Translations under genes and position numbers: made by a program
Shown here: positions 47,592-59,334 of the stretch, piece by piece
How the letters are laid out: each line of letters begins with the position of its first letter
Position numbering within the stretch: position 1 is the stretch's first letter
The notes under the pieces: model-generated
Told to the model about the DNA's origin: nothing
What the model saw: only the letters and a program-made list of their open reading frames with translations
Databases searched by the model: none
Assembly: GCA_950106755.1 (NCBI GenBank)
Contig: OX467083.1
Span: 18,099,029-18,163,028, forward strand
Length of the DNA stretch: 64,000 bases
Direction: 5' to 3'
DNA from: Climacium dendroides
Lineage: Eukaryota; Streptophyta; Bryopsida; Hypnales; Climaciaceae

Positions 47592-47976
47592 TAAGGTAGA
47601 AACACCCAAAACCGTTACTTTAAGCAATTCAGCATAATTAGAGGCATATTTTTTTAAATAATATTTTTATAATATTAGTAAGAGAAAATCATGAATATTA
47701 AAAAAAATAGATTTTTCTGATGTGATATGTAATTTTTATGATTTTTCAAAGTGGCGGGTCTCTAGACCATTGGAATTGTCCCATAGGTGCACCTAAAATT
47801 GAACTGTGCAAAATTTAGATGTCAACAAATCAGAATTTAGTATGTGTCCTTCAAGTGTGTCAGCAAATCAAAGTTAAACATGTATAAGACACATTAATGG
47901 AACTCTAGGGACACTTTAAGGGCACTCTATGGGACAAAGATTAGGTACAAAGTCGGTTTTGGGTGTTTCTACCTTA
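47592..47976. mobile_element. AAGGTA-ended TIR element, family C (385 bp)
   Basis: The ends TAAGGTAGAAACACCCAAAA and, on the opposite strand, the same sequence pair perfectly over 23 bases. The right end overlaps the TTAA flank of the next element (47978-48439), so the two abut. No coding sequence is present. Confidence 0.75.
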
Positions 47977-47977
47977 A

Positions 47978-48439
47978 CCCCTAAGCGCCCAGACTGTATT
48001 TGCCAAAATTCAGACCCTTCTCAATTCATTCCAATCAAACTATCATGTAAAATGAGATCCACATAAATTGATTGTACTGATTGATAGTAGAGATAGGGCC
48101 GGAGCTATAGGGAAAAGGACACGTCCTTTTACCGTACCATTAAAAAGATTATAATGGTCAAACAAGGCAATGTACGTGGAGTACCGGCATTTAGTTACGA
48201 GCTAGCTAGTTGATTTTGAGAATTTCCGAATGGATTTCAAAATCTTCGGAAAAAAACCGATCATTTAAGAGGAAAATCAAAGAATATTCTCTATTTTATA
48301 AAGGTCTAGTTGAGAGAATGCTTCAAACAACCGTTTGGTCTCAGAAAATGTAGGATTTTAGCTGGTTAAGCTAAAAATCTCCCCGGACTGTGAAACAAGG
48401 AGATCTTTGACCATATTTGAGGCATGGGGCGCTCAGGGG
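47978..48439. mobile_element. TTAA-flanked element with CCCCTAAGCGCCC ends, 462 bp
   Basis: TTAA at 47974-47977 precedes CCCCTAAGCGCCC. The right end on the opposite strand is CCCCTGAGCGCCC, before TTAA at 48440-48443, giving 13-bp ends with one mismatch. The GC-rich ends stand out in the AT-rich surroundings, so a chance match is unlikely. The interior has no useful frame. Confidence 0.65.
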
Positions 48440-50465
48440 TTAAGGGGATAATACAAAACACATCAATTGCCTCTTTTCAGTACCTGTTTTCAGTACCTCT
48501 TTTCAGTACATTGTCTAATCCCTAAAAGATCTGTGCTACAAGAAAGTGCAAGTTTGAGGCATGGAAAATGACTCATATGCTCTAGAGGACAGAAGGGTAA
48601 AATTGAGACAGACAGCTACTGATCTGAAGGACTGGCCTCAAGTAGGTGAAGAGCTGCAAACAATTGTAACTTCCCTTGCCCATTGAAAAGATATCACCAA
48701 GGTATGGTACAACCACCCATAATAAGGTGAAGGTACCCATAACCAATCAAATAAGCAAGGTAATTCTGGACATGGTCTGGAGTGTTGCAAGGCAAAGTGA
48801 ACATATTTAGAGGTGCATTCATAGAAATGACGGGGATTGCAAAAAAGTTGGTAATTTTATCACTTGAATTAAAATTACTATAGATTTTGGGAGGCAAAAA
48901 GTGCTTCAAATCCATGGACAATCACTAAATGCTTCTAATTCCAATCTTTGCCAAACTACTTTCCTACTCACTACTTCCTACTTTCATGCTCACCACTTTG
49001 GGACATGTCTCATGACCTTATTAGTTGGAATGGATTCCAAAGCTTGGTGGGAAATTGAACCTAGCCTTTGTAGGAAATAGAGCACCCTACACGTTGTACA
49101 TGCATGGGTACCTGATCAAAATTGGATACCTCTACCTTAGACCACTTAAACAACTCCAAGTATATTCTGGAGCAATATAGAAGGCAATGTAAATTTTTTA
49201 CCATGTAGGAAGATAGAAATCATAGGAATTGCAAAATTTTTGGTAATTTTGTACCTTGGATTAAAATTACTACAAATTTTGGAAGCCTTGAGTTGGTTTG
49301 AACCCATACCTAATGTATGAAGTTTGCCAATTCCAATCATTCATGAACTACTTTTCTGCTCACTACATTGGGACCATGACCTTGTTAGTCCCAACCTCGA
49401 AAAGGAGAAGAAAATTACATTCCAAGCTATGATTGGAAATCTCTTCCAACCTTGTTTGGAAATAATTGCACCCTATAACTTGGGTATAGATCCTAGGTTG
49501 GGAATGGGTGGTTCTACCATAATTTCCTATAAAAGTGATCGCGCTTTGAAAACAAACATAACACATAGGTACGTTTCTAGAGGTGGTTGTTTTGATTGAC
49601 CACTATATTTCAACTTCAAAATTTTGTAACTAATTCTACCAAGGTTAAAAAAATATGAGATGACTTGGGTAGATGTTAATTCCATTTTCTTCCCACAAAA
49701 ATTTATGGAAAATTATTTCAATGAGTTTAGCTTCCCTTGGCTCTTAAATGGTTGATTTAAGAGAAAATAATCTTGTGAGCTTCACTTTAGTTGAATTGAG
49801 CACATTCAACTGCCCTTCCTCTTACACATATTTATTTAAACCCTAAATGTCTAAGGCATCAAATTTTGGTATCGACAATAGTTTGAAGTTAAATGAAACC
49901 TTACCAAAGTTACTACTTGTAGTTAGTTTTTTTTTAAAACAAAATCTTATTGAAATCTAGTTTTAGCACCAAAAATCCAATTTTGATAATGAATGATTAT
50001 AATTTTTCTATTCAAGATTTTGTTCAAGGGTGTTCATTGCAAATCTTGAATTTCAAGTGTTGAAGGCTCCTGGAAATGAGATTCAAATGCATTAGATCTT
50101 GGAGAAAAAATCACATTAGAAATTGATTTAAAAAAATGTAAAGTAGATTTTGAAAAGCCTTATATTAATTGGGGTTATTCATGTTATGTTCTTTAACCTC
50201 AAATATTTTTGGATGGCCTCAACTTTAAATTTGACATGTGAAAAGAGGATTGAAAGACCAATTTCAAATCACTTTCACACCCTCATGATCAAACATCATA
50301 ATCTTTCAATTTGTAAATGTTGGCTTTTTGTTCAATTTAGAGCAAATTTCAAGAAGCTCCCCAAAGGCTTTGGGCATGTAGGAATGCTTGCTAGAGAGAT
50401 ACTCGAACACTAAACATCTTAGGCAACCTTTAGAGTGAAAATAACACCATCAAAATTGGCATTAA

Positions 50466-51300
50466 AGTGGGTACCCCAACACCACCACATTTGGCTATTG
50501 TGCCTAATTACTACTACCTCTGTCCCAAAATGATATTGTTGGACTAAATGTTCTAGTTAAGGCTAAAATAACATTTAAAAAACCAATTTTGTGCTATAAG
50601 TAGAGTTTGGTGCACTTTAAGCATTCCAAAAACTTTGAGTTTCAAAACCCTTTTCAAAATGTAGTTTTGGAATATTAAAAAATAGGTTTGGGGGGATATT
50701 TTCAAAGAGCACTGGTGGTCCTTGCAGTGGTCAATTAACTATCGAGTATGAGGTCATTATTTTGTAGGCATTTAATATACGTCAAAAACCACATATGGCT
50801 TTCTTTTCAGCCTTCTGGAGCTTCATCCCCTTCAATCAAGCAATACTCAAAAGATGCAAAAAATAAGAATGAACAATGTTAATTGATTCTTTTAGTCATT
50901 TCATTTGTCTTTTAATTGATGATTGCATAGATAGAAGGAAAACTATTAGGAATTGCTTTGTTAGTCCCAAATAGCAATCAAAAAACAACTTTGACCAATT
51001 CACAATGCCACAAAGTACAACAAGATCATTTGGGGCCAAAAATTTTAAGCCAATAGGAAGATTATTTTGGAATGGAGGAAATATTATTAAACCGGTCAAA
51101 TTTTCACATAGTTTCTTGTTGGCAAATGAAAAGAGGTTTCAACACACTAAAGAACAACAAGAGATTTGGATATCATATGCAAAAGTTTTGAAGAGCCAAA
51201 ATTTTTTGAGTAGGATGTTCTCAAATCATTTCTTCAACATAGGTACATATTGATTTTAGAAATGTGCCCAAGGTGATGATGGTGGTTTTAGGAAGGGTGC
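50466..51300 (+). mobile_element. Family-A AAGGTA-type element interrupted by a Stowaway-like insertion
   Basis: The left part (AGTGGGTACCCCAACACCAC...) and the right part (GTCAAATTTTCACATAG.., TTGTTGGCAAATGAAAAG.., TATGCAAAAGTTTTGAAG.., GATGGTGGTTTTAGG) are adjacent in the copies at 4498 and 58912. Here they are separated by about 575 bases (roughly 50513-51087). The insert begins TACTACCTCTGTCCCAAAAT and ends, on the opposite strand, AATATTTCCTCCATTCCAAA, both Stowaway-like. Confidence 0.5.
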
Positions 51301-53577
51301 AATTTTCGGTAATGAGGTGAGTGTTTGTCACAATATAAGCATTCTATCTGAGCTTCAAGTACCTTCATACCTATCAATCAGCATGTGTACTTGTGCACCA
51401 TCGTATTGAACAAACTGGAAATTTCGATTAGAAAATTGCTTTAATTCACGAATTGCCTCAAATAACTCGGCACAAACTACGCGTCGGATTTTGACACTCC
51501 AAGCTTCAACGAAAGATTTACTATTATTCCCAAACAAATTATCAGACTAAGAACCTCATGAAATTAGAAGAACGAATTGAAAACTTGCCCGTCTATTCGA
51601 AGTACGACTTGGAGCAAGAGGTGGGTCAGAGGTGGGTCAAGGGCAAGCCAAACTGAAAATCCATATCAGCCTTGAGTCCCACTTCTTATGGCGCCAAAAC
51701 TTTCCCGAAAGTGCTGCCATGGAAACATTTTGATAGGAATGGGAACTTGGGACAACCCGGTACATATCCTTAATCCATTGACGGTCTAATTTTAGTCCCT
51801 ACATTAGGTCTTTTATCTCTATCAGCCCATACTTCGTATTGACCACCATTTCAGCAAATCTGATTGTCGTAATATGTTCAGGGATTTCATACAAAAATCT
51901 ATTGATCCAACTATATTTCCAAGCAGAGCGAGTATTTCTTTCAACTAATACGATTTGAAAATGAAAAATAACAAGAGTTGTGCAATTACATCCAGTAACC
52001 TGCATCATGCTTGGAATAAATACCAAGGATTTTGACTTGCAAATACGTCAGAAAGTTAGTGTGGCAAACTCTGCTTTGAAGCGCGGCATTCACATTTTGA
52101 TAACATCGTGGAAATGTGAGGATCCAAAAAGACAAGGACGCCGAAAAAAGCCAAGGGCATCTGCAAAGAAACAGGAGGCATATAAGCAACATAACCTCAA
52201 TAGATATGAAGAGCATGGATATGAAGAATATAGTTACATCTCATAGTCTTAGCCTATTTTACAGTCATGGTGTCATTTTGAGACCATTGAATGAGAATGA
52301 TTGAACAAGATCCAACCATTAAAGATATGTCTAAACTTGAACTCCAACCCCATTATGGTAAAAACATCCCTTGACATTTCATCTCTTGGCATATTAGCTC
52401 ATAACAAGGGTTAACTTCCACATTACCTAGTCCACAATAAACAGAGCGAGATATTAACGAGACTTTTACTGCATAACCTAACCTTGATGTAGCTCATTTT
52501 TGAAGAGGCGGCAATCATTCATTGGATATGGAGAGCATGGTTAATCTCATGAAAGTAAGGTTAATACACCTCATTGTGACCCTTACTCTAAAAGTGAAGT
52601 CTAGAGATCCTAAAATGTACACTTTCTGAACATGTGAACATGAAAACCTAGGGTCAATTTTGGATACACCATTAATCAAAACTTTCAAAATTCATAGTTT
52701 TATACGGTTTCCAAAAATTCATGCTAACTTGCATTACAATCTCCTTAAGATGGCCAATAAGAGTCAACAACCATGCTTATTTAGATGCTTTCAGGTTTCA
52801 CATACCTCACATGTCCTTCGAAGTTACGGTGTACTCCTTAGTCCCTTGGCTGAGCATCCTTCGTTGAGCATTCTCGAACAAGATCAAACTAGTGAAGTTA
52901 TGTCCTGTATCGTGAAAGTACAACCTTGTTCTACTAGAAACAACATGCCTCGATATTCCCATGGCTATATAATAATATTTCTCACCAAAATAACAAGCCT
53001 GTTCTTTCACATACCTAGTCCGTAATCAATTTTCTCCAGTTTAGCATACCACGTTTGGCTGAAGGGGCAATGGATACAGCTGCGATGGTTACACAAATTA
53101 GTTCTCCGAACCTGATTTATAGAGAATATCAAGGTTCAATGATGACGGAGGACTGAATTGAGCCTCATGTTTTCTTTAGCATTTTTGAGGTCAAGTGGGG
53201 AATTTTATAAAATTTGGCCCCATCTGATAATATATAATTTTCACAATATGATCAATCGAATTGGTCATGTTTAATCACGAATACTCCAGGTCTAATTCCA
53301 AATTGGGTCTTATATTTATTAGCAATTTTGAGTATGTCATACAAGGAGTGTTGTTGGTCCAATTTTATTTATTTATTGACCAACACATGCAATGATCTAC
53401 ACTGATTCTGATGAAATAGATTTGGCTCCATCTGAATTACAATTTTCACAATATCATCAATCAAATTTGTCAATTTAAAACAATGAATCCTTGGTCCTTT
53501 AGGGGCTAAGACTTGGACTCTCGTGTGCTACACATAGAATTTTTGCTTGCTACACCAAAGTACATTTTGCAAGACGA

Positions 53578-54612
53578 TCACTTACTTTGACTCGTCTCAA
53601 GCTCACTGACCAACTTTCCATTCTCCCTCTCAAGCCGGATTTTTTCCCCTGCACGAGAAATAACGATGTTATCACAGTACATATATTTTAGCACGTATAT
53701 AAAACCCCAAGACCAAAGCCACCCTTTCTTATTTTAGAAACAACTCTTTTCGATTCACATGTGTAATTCTGAGTGCCTCGCTAAAGAAAGGCAGCCATCG
53801 CCCAAAGTACAATCCCAACCCGCTCAAAAATGTATAAGAGGAACTGCTCCATAGAAGAGAGAACCTTCTAAGTACGCAAGTTTAGTCTGCTGCGTTAACA
53901 CTCTATCTCCAAGTTCCCGCAATTCCTTTTGACAGTATTCTTCAAATTCTACCTGCAAGCGATTCGCCCATCCATCCAATATCGCACGTGTTACCATCAT
54001 AACAACAACCAAGTTGTTCTCATCTGTGTAAATTTCATACAGGTTTCACCATAACGTTATCAAGCTCTCACAAGGTAGACACATCAAAAATCATCTGACG
54101 AGAGATAGAGAACCAAAACTCACAAAAGTAGATGCTTGAAGTGCATACTTCTGCTCTGCAGCATACAAGCGCATCTGTCTCCATTCCAACCATTCCAGCT
54201 TGTTAATTCCCTACTTATGACATTTTTAATCCTTCAGGAGTGCGACACAACAATATCTCGCTACTCTGAGTCTGAGTCTGAGACTTTCTGAGGAATCCTC
54301 AGAAGATCACAAAAATATACAATAGGAGGCAAAATATACGTTCTGCCCAATGCATAGGACTCTCGGCATATGAAGTGAATTTACCTGGAAAATTACGAAG
54401 ACGATAGCAGCAACCAAAAATCCAATGCGTGTTCCACATGGCACTGGAGCCATACCTGCCAATCCTACAAACGTTTCCGTCGCTGATCTAATTGCTACGT
54501 GCAACTTCTCACTGATGTAACCAAACCTCTATCTCCTTTGCAAAGACGCTGGCAAATGATGTGCACTACGATGTCAATCCATACTAAATACCGATAGAGC
54601 CTGCATCAACAT
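53578..54612 (-). CDS. Small single-pass membrane protein with C-terminal coiled coil (unrecognised family)
   Basis: Assembled from short minus-strand exons: 54612-54592 (tentative), 54528-54385, 54210-54124, 53952-53865 and 53648-53578. All junctions are GT..AG and in phase, giving about 136 aa. The N-terminus (RFGYISEKLHVAIRSATETF) is basic and amphipathic. It is followed by a hydrophobic segment GFLVAAIVFVIFQ, then about 80 residues of charged heptad-like sequence (LEWLEWRQMRLYAAEQKYAL.., FEEYCQKELRELGDRVL.., EKIRLERENGKLVSELE) that should form a coiled coil. I do not recognise the family. Phase agreement over four introns and a continuous coiled coil argue for a real gene. The first exon and its 63-bp intron are the weakest part; translation could instead begin at the methionine at 54453. 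Confidence 0.6.
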
Positions 54613-54714
54613 CGCCGTTTGCTCCACTTCAACATCCAACAGTATAGACCACCAGAAAAAAAGGGCAGCAATCAATCAATCTCAGCACCAAATTCACATC
54701 GCCTAAAATCCAGC

Positions 54715-55490
54715 ATATGAAACCCTAAAATCGATCAAGTACGCAGAACACCTTATTTTGACACCGTCTAAGGCCACTTCCTCAATCAGGGAGTAGAAAG
54801 TCCGACTGCAGCCCTACATGTCATTCCGGGTTCACGATCACTCAATAAAATTTGTGACTCAACAGCCTCCCATTCAATCTAGCTCAAAAAATTACTCACT
54901 CCGGATACAGAAATTCCGACAATAGCCCTAAAATGTCATCCGGGCTTCCGGTCACTCTCAAGACGAGTTGTGGCTCAACAATCTCCGCATTCAGTCTAGC
55001 TCAAACAATTCCTAACTCCGGGAATAGAAAAACCGACTGCAGTCCTAAAATGTCATTCTGAACTTACGATCACTCTCAACAACAGCTGTGGCTCAACAGC
55101 CTCCGAATTCAATCTAGCTCAAAACATGAGATCTAATGCTGCCAATGCCTCTAAGCGCCTGCATAGTCTCGCTCTTTGGTTTAAATTGGCGTGCTTGCAA
55201 ATTACAAATCACAAGGTCGGTCAACTCACTACATCCATTTTCATAACATACAACAGGGGGCATACCAAGTTTAAAATATATACTAGGCGAGTGAGAGGGC
55301 GTCTGCTTCTAATAAATTGCTTGTCGGTAGTTTATTCGCAATCGGTCGACGCAGTCGAGCAGAACCTCGAGCGATTAGGGTTTGAGGCGAAACACCAGCA
55401 GCAGCTACAGTCGGCCTTGAGCTCTGTGATTCTTGCATTGCGAGAGGAGGGATCGCAAACCTCGCAATCATTACTTTAGGGCGGACTTCT
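54715..55490. other. Upstream region of the small membrane-protein gene; possible further exon
   Basis: A telo-box-like AAACCCTAAA at 54720-54729 fits the promoter or leader of the minus-strand gene. At 55126-55479 the + strand has an open frame whose last 48 codons (VDAVEQNLERLGFEA.., LQSALSSVILALREEG..) read like an amphipathic helix; the minus strand is open over 62 codons as well. I could not join either to other exons. Confidence 0.35.
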
Positions 55491-57533
55491 AGAATGGGTC
55501 AAACATTGCATGAGAGGGGGAAAATTAAAAAATCGAAATTCTACACGGAAGTGTGCAATGGTTGCAATTATACGATTTCGGAATTGTTGGCTAACAAAAG
55601 TTTGGGAAAGGTTTGTGAATAGAGGGGATGTAAGAGCTTTTGCAATGCACTCTTGGCAAACAATTCTAGTATCGGCACAACACATGGTGGGGCATTCCAC
55701 AAGGCCCACACAGTGCCGGGATTTTTTGAGAACAAATTGATCCAATGCAAAGCCGGCAAATCCAAACTTCAAATGAACTTTTCCACATAACAAAAAAAAG
55801 AGAAAAATATTCTACACTAAAAAAAAGACTTTTAATGCAAAAAGGGAAGATTAAATTTATTAGCTCACATACTAATGCTTAAAAAGTAATGACGATAATG
55901 ACTATTCCCACATCGGACCAACTTGTAGGCCCTTCATATTTTGCAAATGTGCCAAATTTGGAAAGGATAGTGACAGGCTTGAGAATAAAGAGGGACCAAT
56001 GCCAATTGCATTTGGAAGTGTTTTTTGGAGTTGACCCTTTATTATGCCGATACCATTTTGGAAGTTGGTTGCATTGCAGATGCTCTGAGGTTTTGATTAG
56101 TGTTCCATAAGTATTATATTTTTTCTTTTAATTTAGATATAGTACCAATGTTGAAGACAAAAAGGGGAATGAAAAAATATTATTAGCATTGAACTCGAAT
56201 TTTTAGTAGTTTTTAGTTTGATAGCAAGGCAAAACTATTACTAAAATGTAGTTTCTTTATACTCGTATAGAAATAAAGCATCATAGAACTCTCTATCTAG
56301 GCAATTATGACTTTGGAAAGCTCCAATTAAAATTCATTTTCAATTCCAATATATTATGGAAATTCACTCCTTTATTTGATGCATAATATCTAATTCCAAA
56401 TTCAATGTATGATATTCCATTAGAAAATTGTAGTTGAGAACTTCAATCTAAATATCATAAGGTAAATATAACCAAAACTAATCAAATAAGAAAATGGAGC
56501 CAAACTACCATACATATATAGACACCTATAATATAGAAGAACTCCATGTCTCTATACATAGAACAATGATACATAACACTAATTTTGTGTATACTTGTTA
56601 CATGCCTAATTTGGTTTAAATTCTATTAGTGGAACTTATAAAGTATAAGTGGAGATTCATTATAAACATCAATATACATAAGATTTTTTTGAATAACAAT
56701 TCAAAATATTTTATTTATTTTTTCTTCTTTATTTGGAATTGAAAAGAAATTCTATGATTGTCAACAATATGAAACTCTTGGTAATTTTCATCTTATTAAT
56801 CAATATAAAATGATTGTATACTTTCCTTATATATAAATCTAGAGAATCATGTCCAATTCTATTTTTGGTGAAAATAATTGAATTTTATGAGTATTTTGTG
56901 ATGCAAATATTAGCTCCAAAAATGAAAAGGTTATAACTTTTGCAATATTTATCATACATAATACACCTTGAAATAAAAATGAGAAGTATGAGTATTAAAA
57001 TCTATAATAAATAAATCATATACATCTCTCTATCTCTCTCTATGAATAATTATTTTCAAAAGCCTATCCATACTACCCAAAATTGTTTATAATCAAAACA
57101 AAGGGCTATCTTGTCTATTATGTTGATTGCAAAGTGTCATGACTCATTGTCCTTGTCACAATTTCATCCATTAGGATGTTAATCTTTATGTATTTTCATC
57201 CTCTTTTAAAGTGCATTTTAGTGTAAAATCATATTCTTGTAAACTAAAGAAAAAATTATATTTTTAATGCAACAAAGCAATGATTGCAAATGTTGAAACA
57301 ACCATCATATTTTTACATTGTTGAGAGTATGTTACTACATTTGGACCAAAAAATGCCATTTTTTTCTTAAATAATTATTTAGTTAAACATGGAAGTTGTA
57401 GAGTGTCTAAAGGAAATCATCCATTTCCGACTAGCCCTTCATTCTCGTATTTTAGGGTGGTCCATTTCTAACCAATTTGACATAAATTGTTGACATATTC
57501 TAATCCATTACAATCATGAATAGGACCCCACTT

Positions 57534-57692
57534 AAGGTAACTTTGCCTATGACAACCCAAATGGGAGCCATCTCATCACAAGCTAAATCGTACTAAAAGT
57601 GTACATTCCAATTTTTGAAATGTGCATCACTAGAATTTTTTTACTTGTGATGGGTTGTTTGGCATTTGGACTGTCATAGGTTGGTTTACCTT
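57534..57692. mobile_element. AAGGTAA-ended TIR element, 159 bp
   Basis: The left end AAGGTAACTTTGCCTATGAC and the right end (opposite strand AAGGTAAACCAACCTATGAC) pair with a few mismatches over about 32 bases. The element starts with the same AAGGTA hexamer as families A, B and C, but its interior is unrelated to theirs. Confidence 0.6.
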
Positions 57693-58026
57693 ATTAAGTT
57701 TATAGCTAGTGGTGAGCAAGATTGGAAATTGGTATGAGATAGCATGATGTGAAGTATAGATTCAAAGCACACTTATTTTTCATAATGATCGATTGCAGAA
57801 ATGAAGCATTCTCAATTTTCTCGATTTTTCAACCATATGTTCATAAGCAACATGATAACCTATTGATGATTTCAAGACAAATAGAATCTTCACATTTTAA
57901 ATTTCGTGGTAATTTTGTTTCCGAGAATGAAGGTCTAGAACAATTGAGAATCCATCTCAAATATATTTCTCTTATACAGGAAAATTTCCTCAACCTTCCC
58001 CACGCTACAAATAGGCTAAATTGCTT

Positions 58027-58503
58027 AACCCTGACAGGATGGACTGGCACCCGTGGAAATCATCCCTTTGGTGACCATGTGAATCATTTGCTTACAAAAT
58101 TGCAAAAGCACTCATCAGATGTCAAACTACTATAGAAAACCTCTCATTTCTCACAACAAAATGCTAAAGATGAATAGTTGCACTTTTGTCCTACTGGAAG
58201 GATTGATTCTTGGACACCAAATGTCCTCAGAAAACCTCCCCTTTTCACAATAAAATGCTGAGGATGAATAGTTGCACTTTTATCCTACTGGAAGGATTGA
58301 TTCTTGAACACCAAATGTCCTTAGCAAAACCTCCCCTTTTTCACAACAAAATGTTGAGGATGAATAGTTGCACTTTTGTCCTACTAGAAGAACACCAAAT
58401 GTCCTCAGCAAAACCTCCCCTTTTTGCACAACAAAATGCTGAGGATGAATAGTTGCACTTTTGTCCTACTTGGAAGGACTGATTCTTAGACACCAAATGT
58501 CCT
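58027..58503 (+). repeat. Interspersed repeat whose 3' part is amplified fourfold in tandem
   Basis: The first 170 bases are a copy of the GAATAGTTGCA family (ACCCGTGGAAATCATCCCTT.., GTGAATCATTTGC.., AAAAGCACTC.., ATGAATAGTTGCACTTTTGT). The segment from TGAATAGTTGCAC to the following AAACCTCCCCTTTT..ATGCTGAGGA block then recurs, with TGAATAG at 58171, 58265, 58361 and 58446. The periods are 94, 96 and 85 bases. In the other copies of the family this part is single. Confidence 0.7.
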
Positions 58504-58911
58504 CCTCGACGTTACCTGGTTGGAAATGGGTGACAATCTTGCTACAGTATAGCCTCAGAACCTTCTTCTCTCGCATTTACGAAACACGCATACAAGCGTT
58601 TAGGTTGATGCTTGAGACTGGAGAAGTCTCAACGCACGCACTTGAGGCGGTGAAACTTCTGTAGTTGGCTTGAATCAGAAGTTTCCATTGCTTCACGGCC
58701 ACCCACTCTAACTTTTCTGTGTGTGTGGACCTGACTGGGCTGTACAGTACAACCGAAGAGTAGTGTCCTTTTCATCCTTTTCTTCCTCGCAACTCCCAAG
58801 ACAGACTCTACCGTTAGGTTCAGTTTTTTCTTGCTGCAACTTCCCCCTTTCTTATGCATGCTGCTGTAAGTTGCATTGCATGTTCTACTGGAGATGTTTC
58901 TGAGGGAGTGG

Positions 58912-59334
58912 GCACTCCAAACGGCCGCCACTTTTGGCTCACTTGCTACGCCTCGTTAGTTATTATTAGATCAATCCAATATTTGTATTTTCTTTGTTGG
59001 CAAGTGAAAGAAGGTTCCAATGCATCATCAAGGAACGCGGCATTTGGATAGTGTACGTAAAAAATAGGAAGGGTCAAAGTTTTTTGGGGTAGAGGTTCTA
59101 CTGAGTCTAGTTACCATTATTAGACTAGTCAAATTTTCTTGTTGGGAAGTGAAAGAAAATTCTAATGCACCAAAGAACACAACATTTGAATAGTGTATGC
59201 AAAAGTTACGAAGGGTCAAAGTTTTAGCAGTAGAGGTTCTAAAATTTGTTTCTTCCATGTAGGTACATGTTGATTTTGGAGATACGTGATGGTGGTTTAG
59301 GATTAGTGGTGCATTTAGGAGGGGGTCCACCTTG
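58912..59334 (+). mobile_element. Family-A AAGGTA-type element with internal duplication
   Basis: The copy contains the family blocks twice in succession. The phrases TTGTTGG(C/G)AAGTGAAAG, CATTTG(G/A)ATAGTGTA and GAAGGGTCAAAGTTTT occur in both halves. The closing GATGGTGGTTTAGGATTAG and AGGGGGTCCACCTT resemble the right end of the 4498-4778 copy. The left end is degraded. Confidence 0.5.

Larger units (their letters stand above)
40096..53577. other. Long gene-free repeat-rich stretch
   Basis: No gene could be assembled. Small elements are listed separately at 41107-41474, 41657-41957, 42061-42209, 42643-42936, 43737-44540, 47592-47976, 47978-48439 and 50466-51300. Around 46200-46420 a minus-free run on the + strand reads like the degraded end of a Copia polyprotein (LLDVLTKDK) followed by a purine-rich tract, but with stops. 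The rest is AT-rich DNA with scattered short frames. Confidence 0.6.

Noticed and set aside
51355..52250. Minus-strand frames near 51.4-52.2 kb as exons of a gene
   Set aside because: One 60-codon frame (GNNSKSFVEAWSVKIRR...) reads fairly well, but I could not join it to neighbouring exons in phase or match it to a family.
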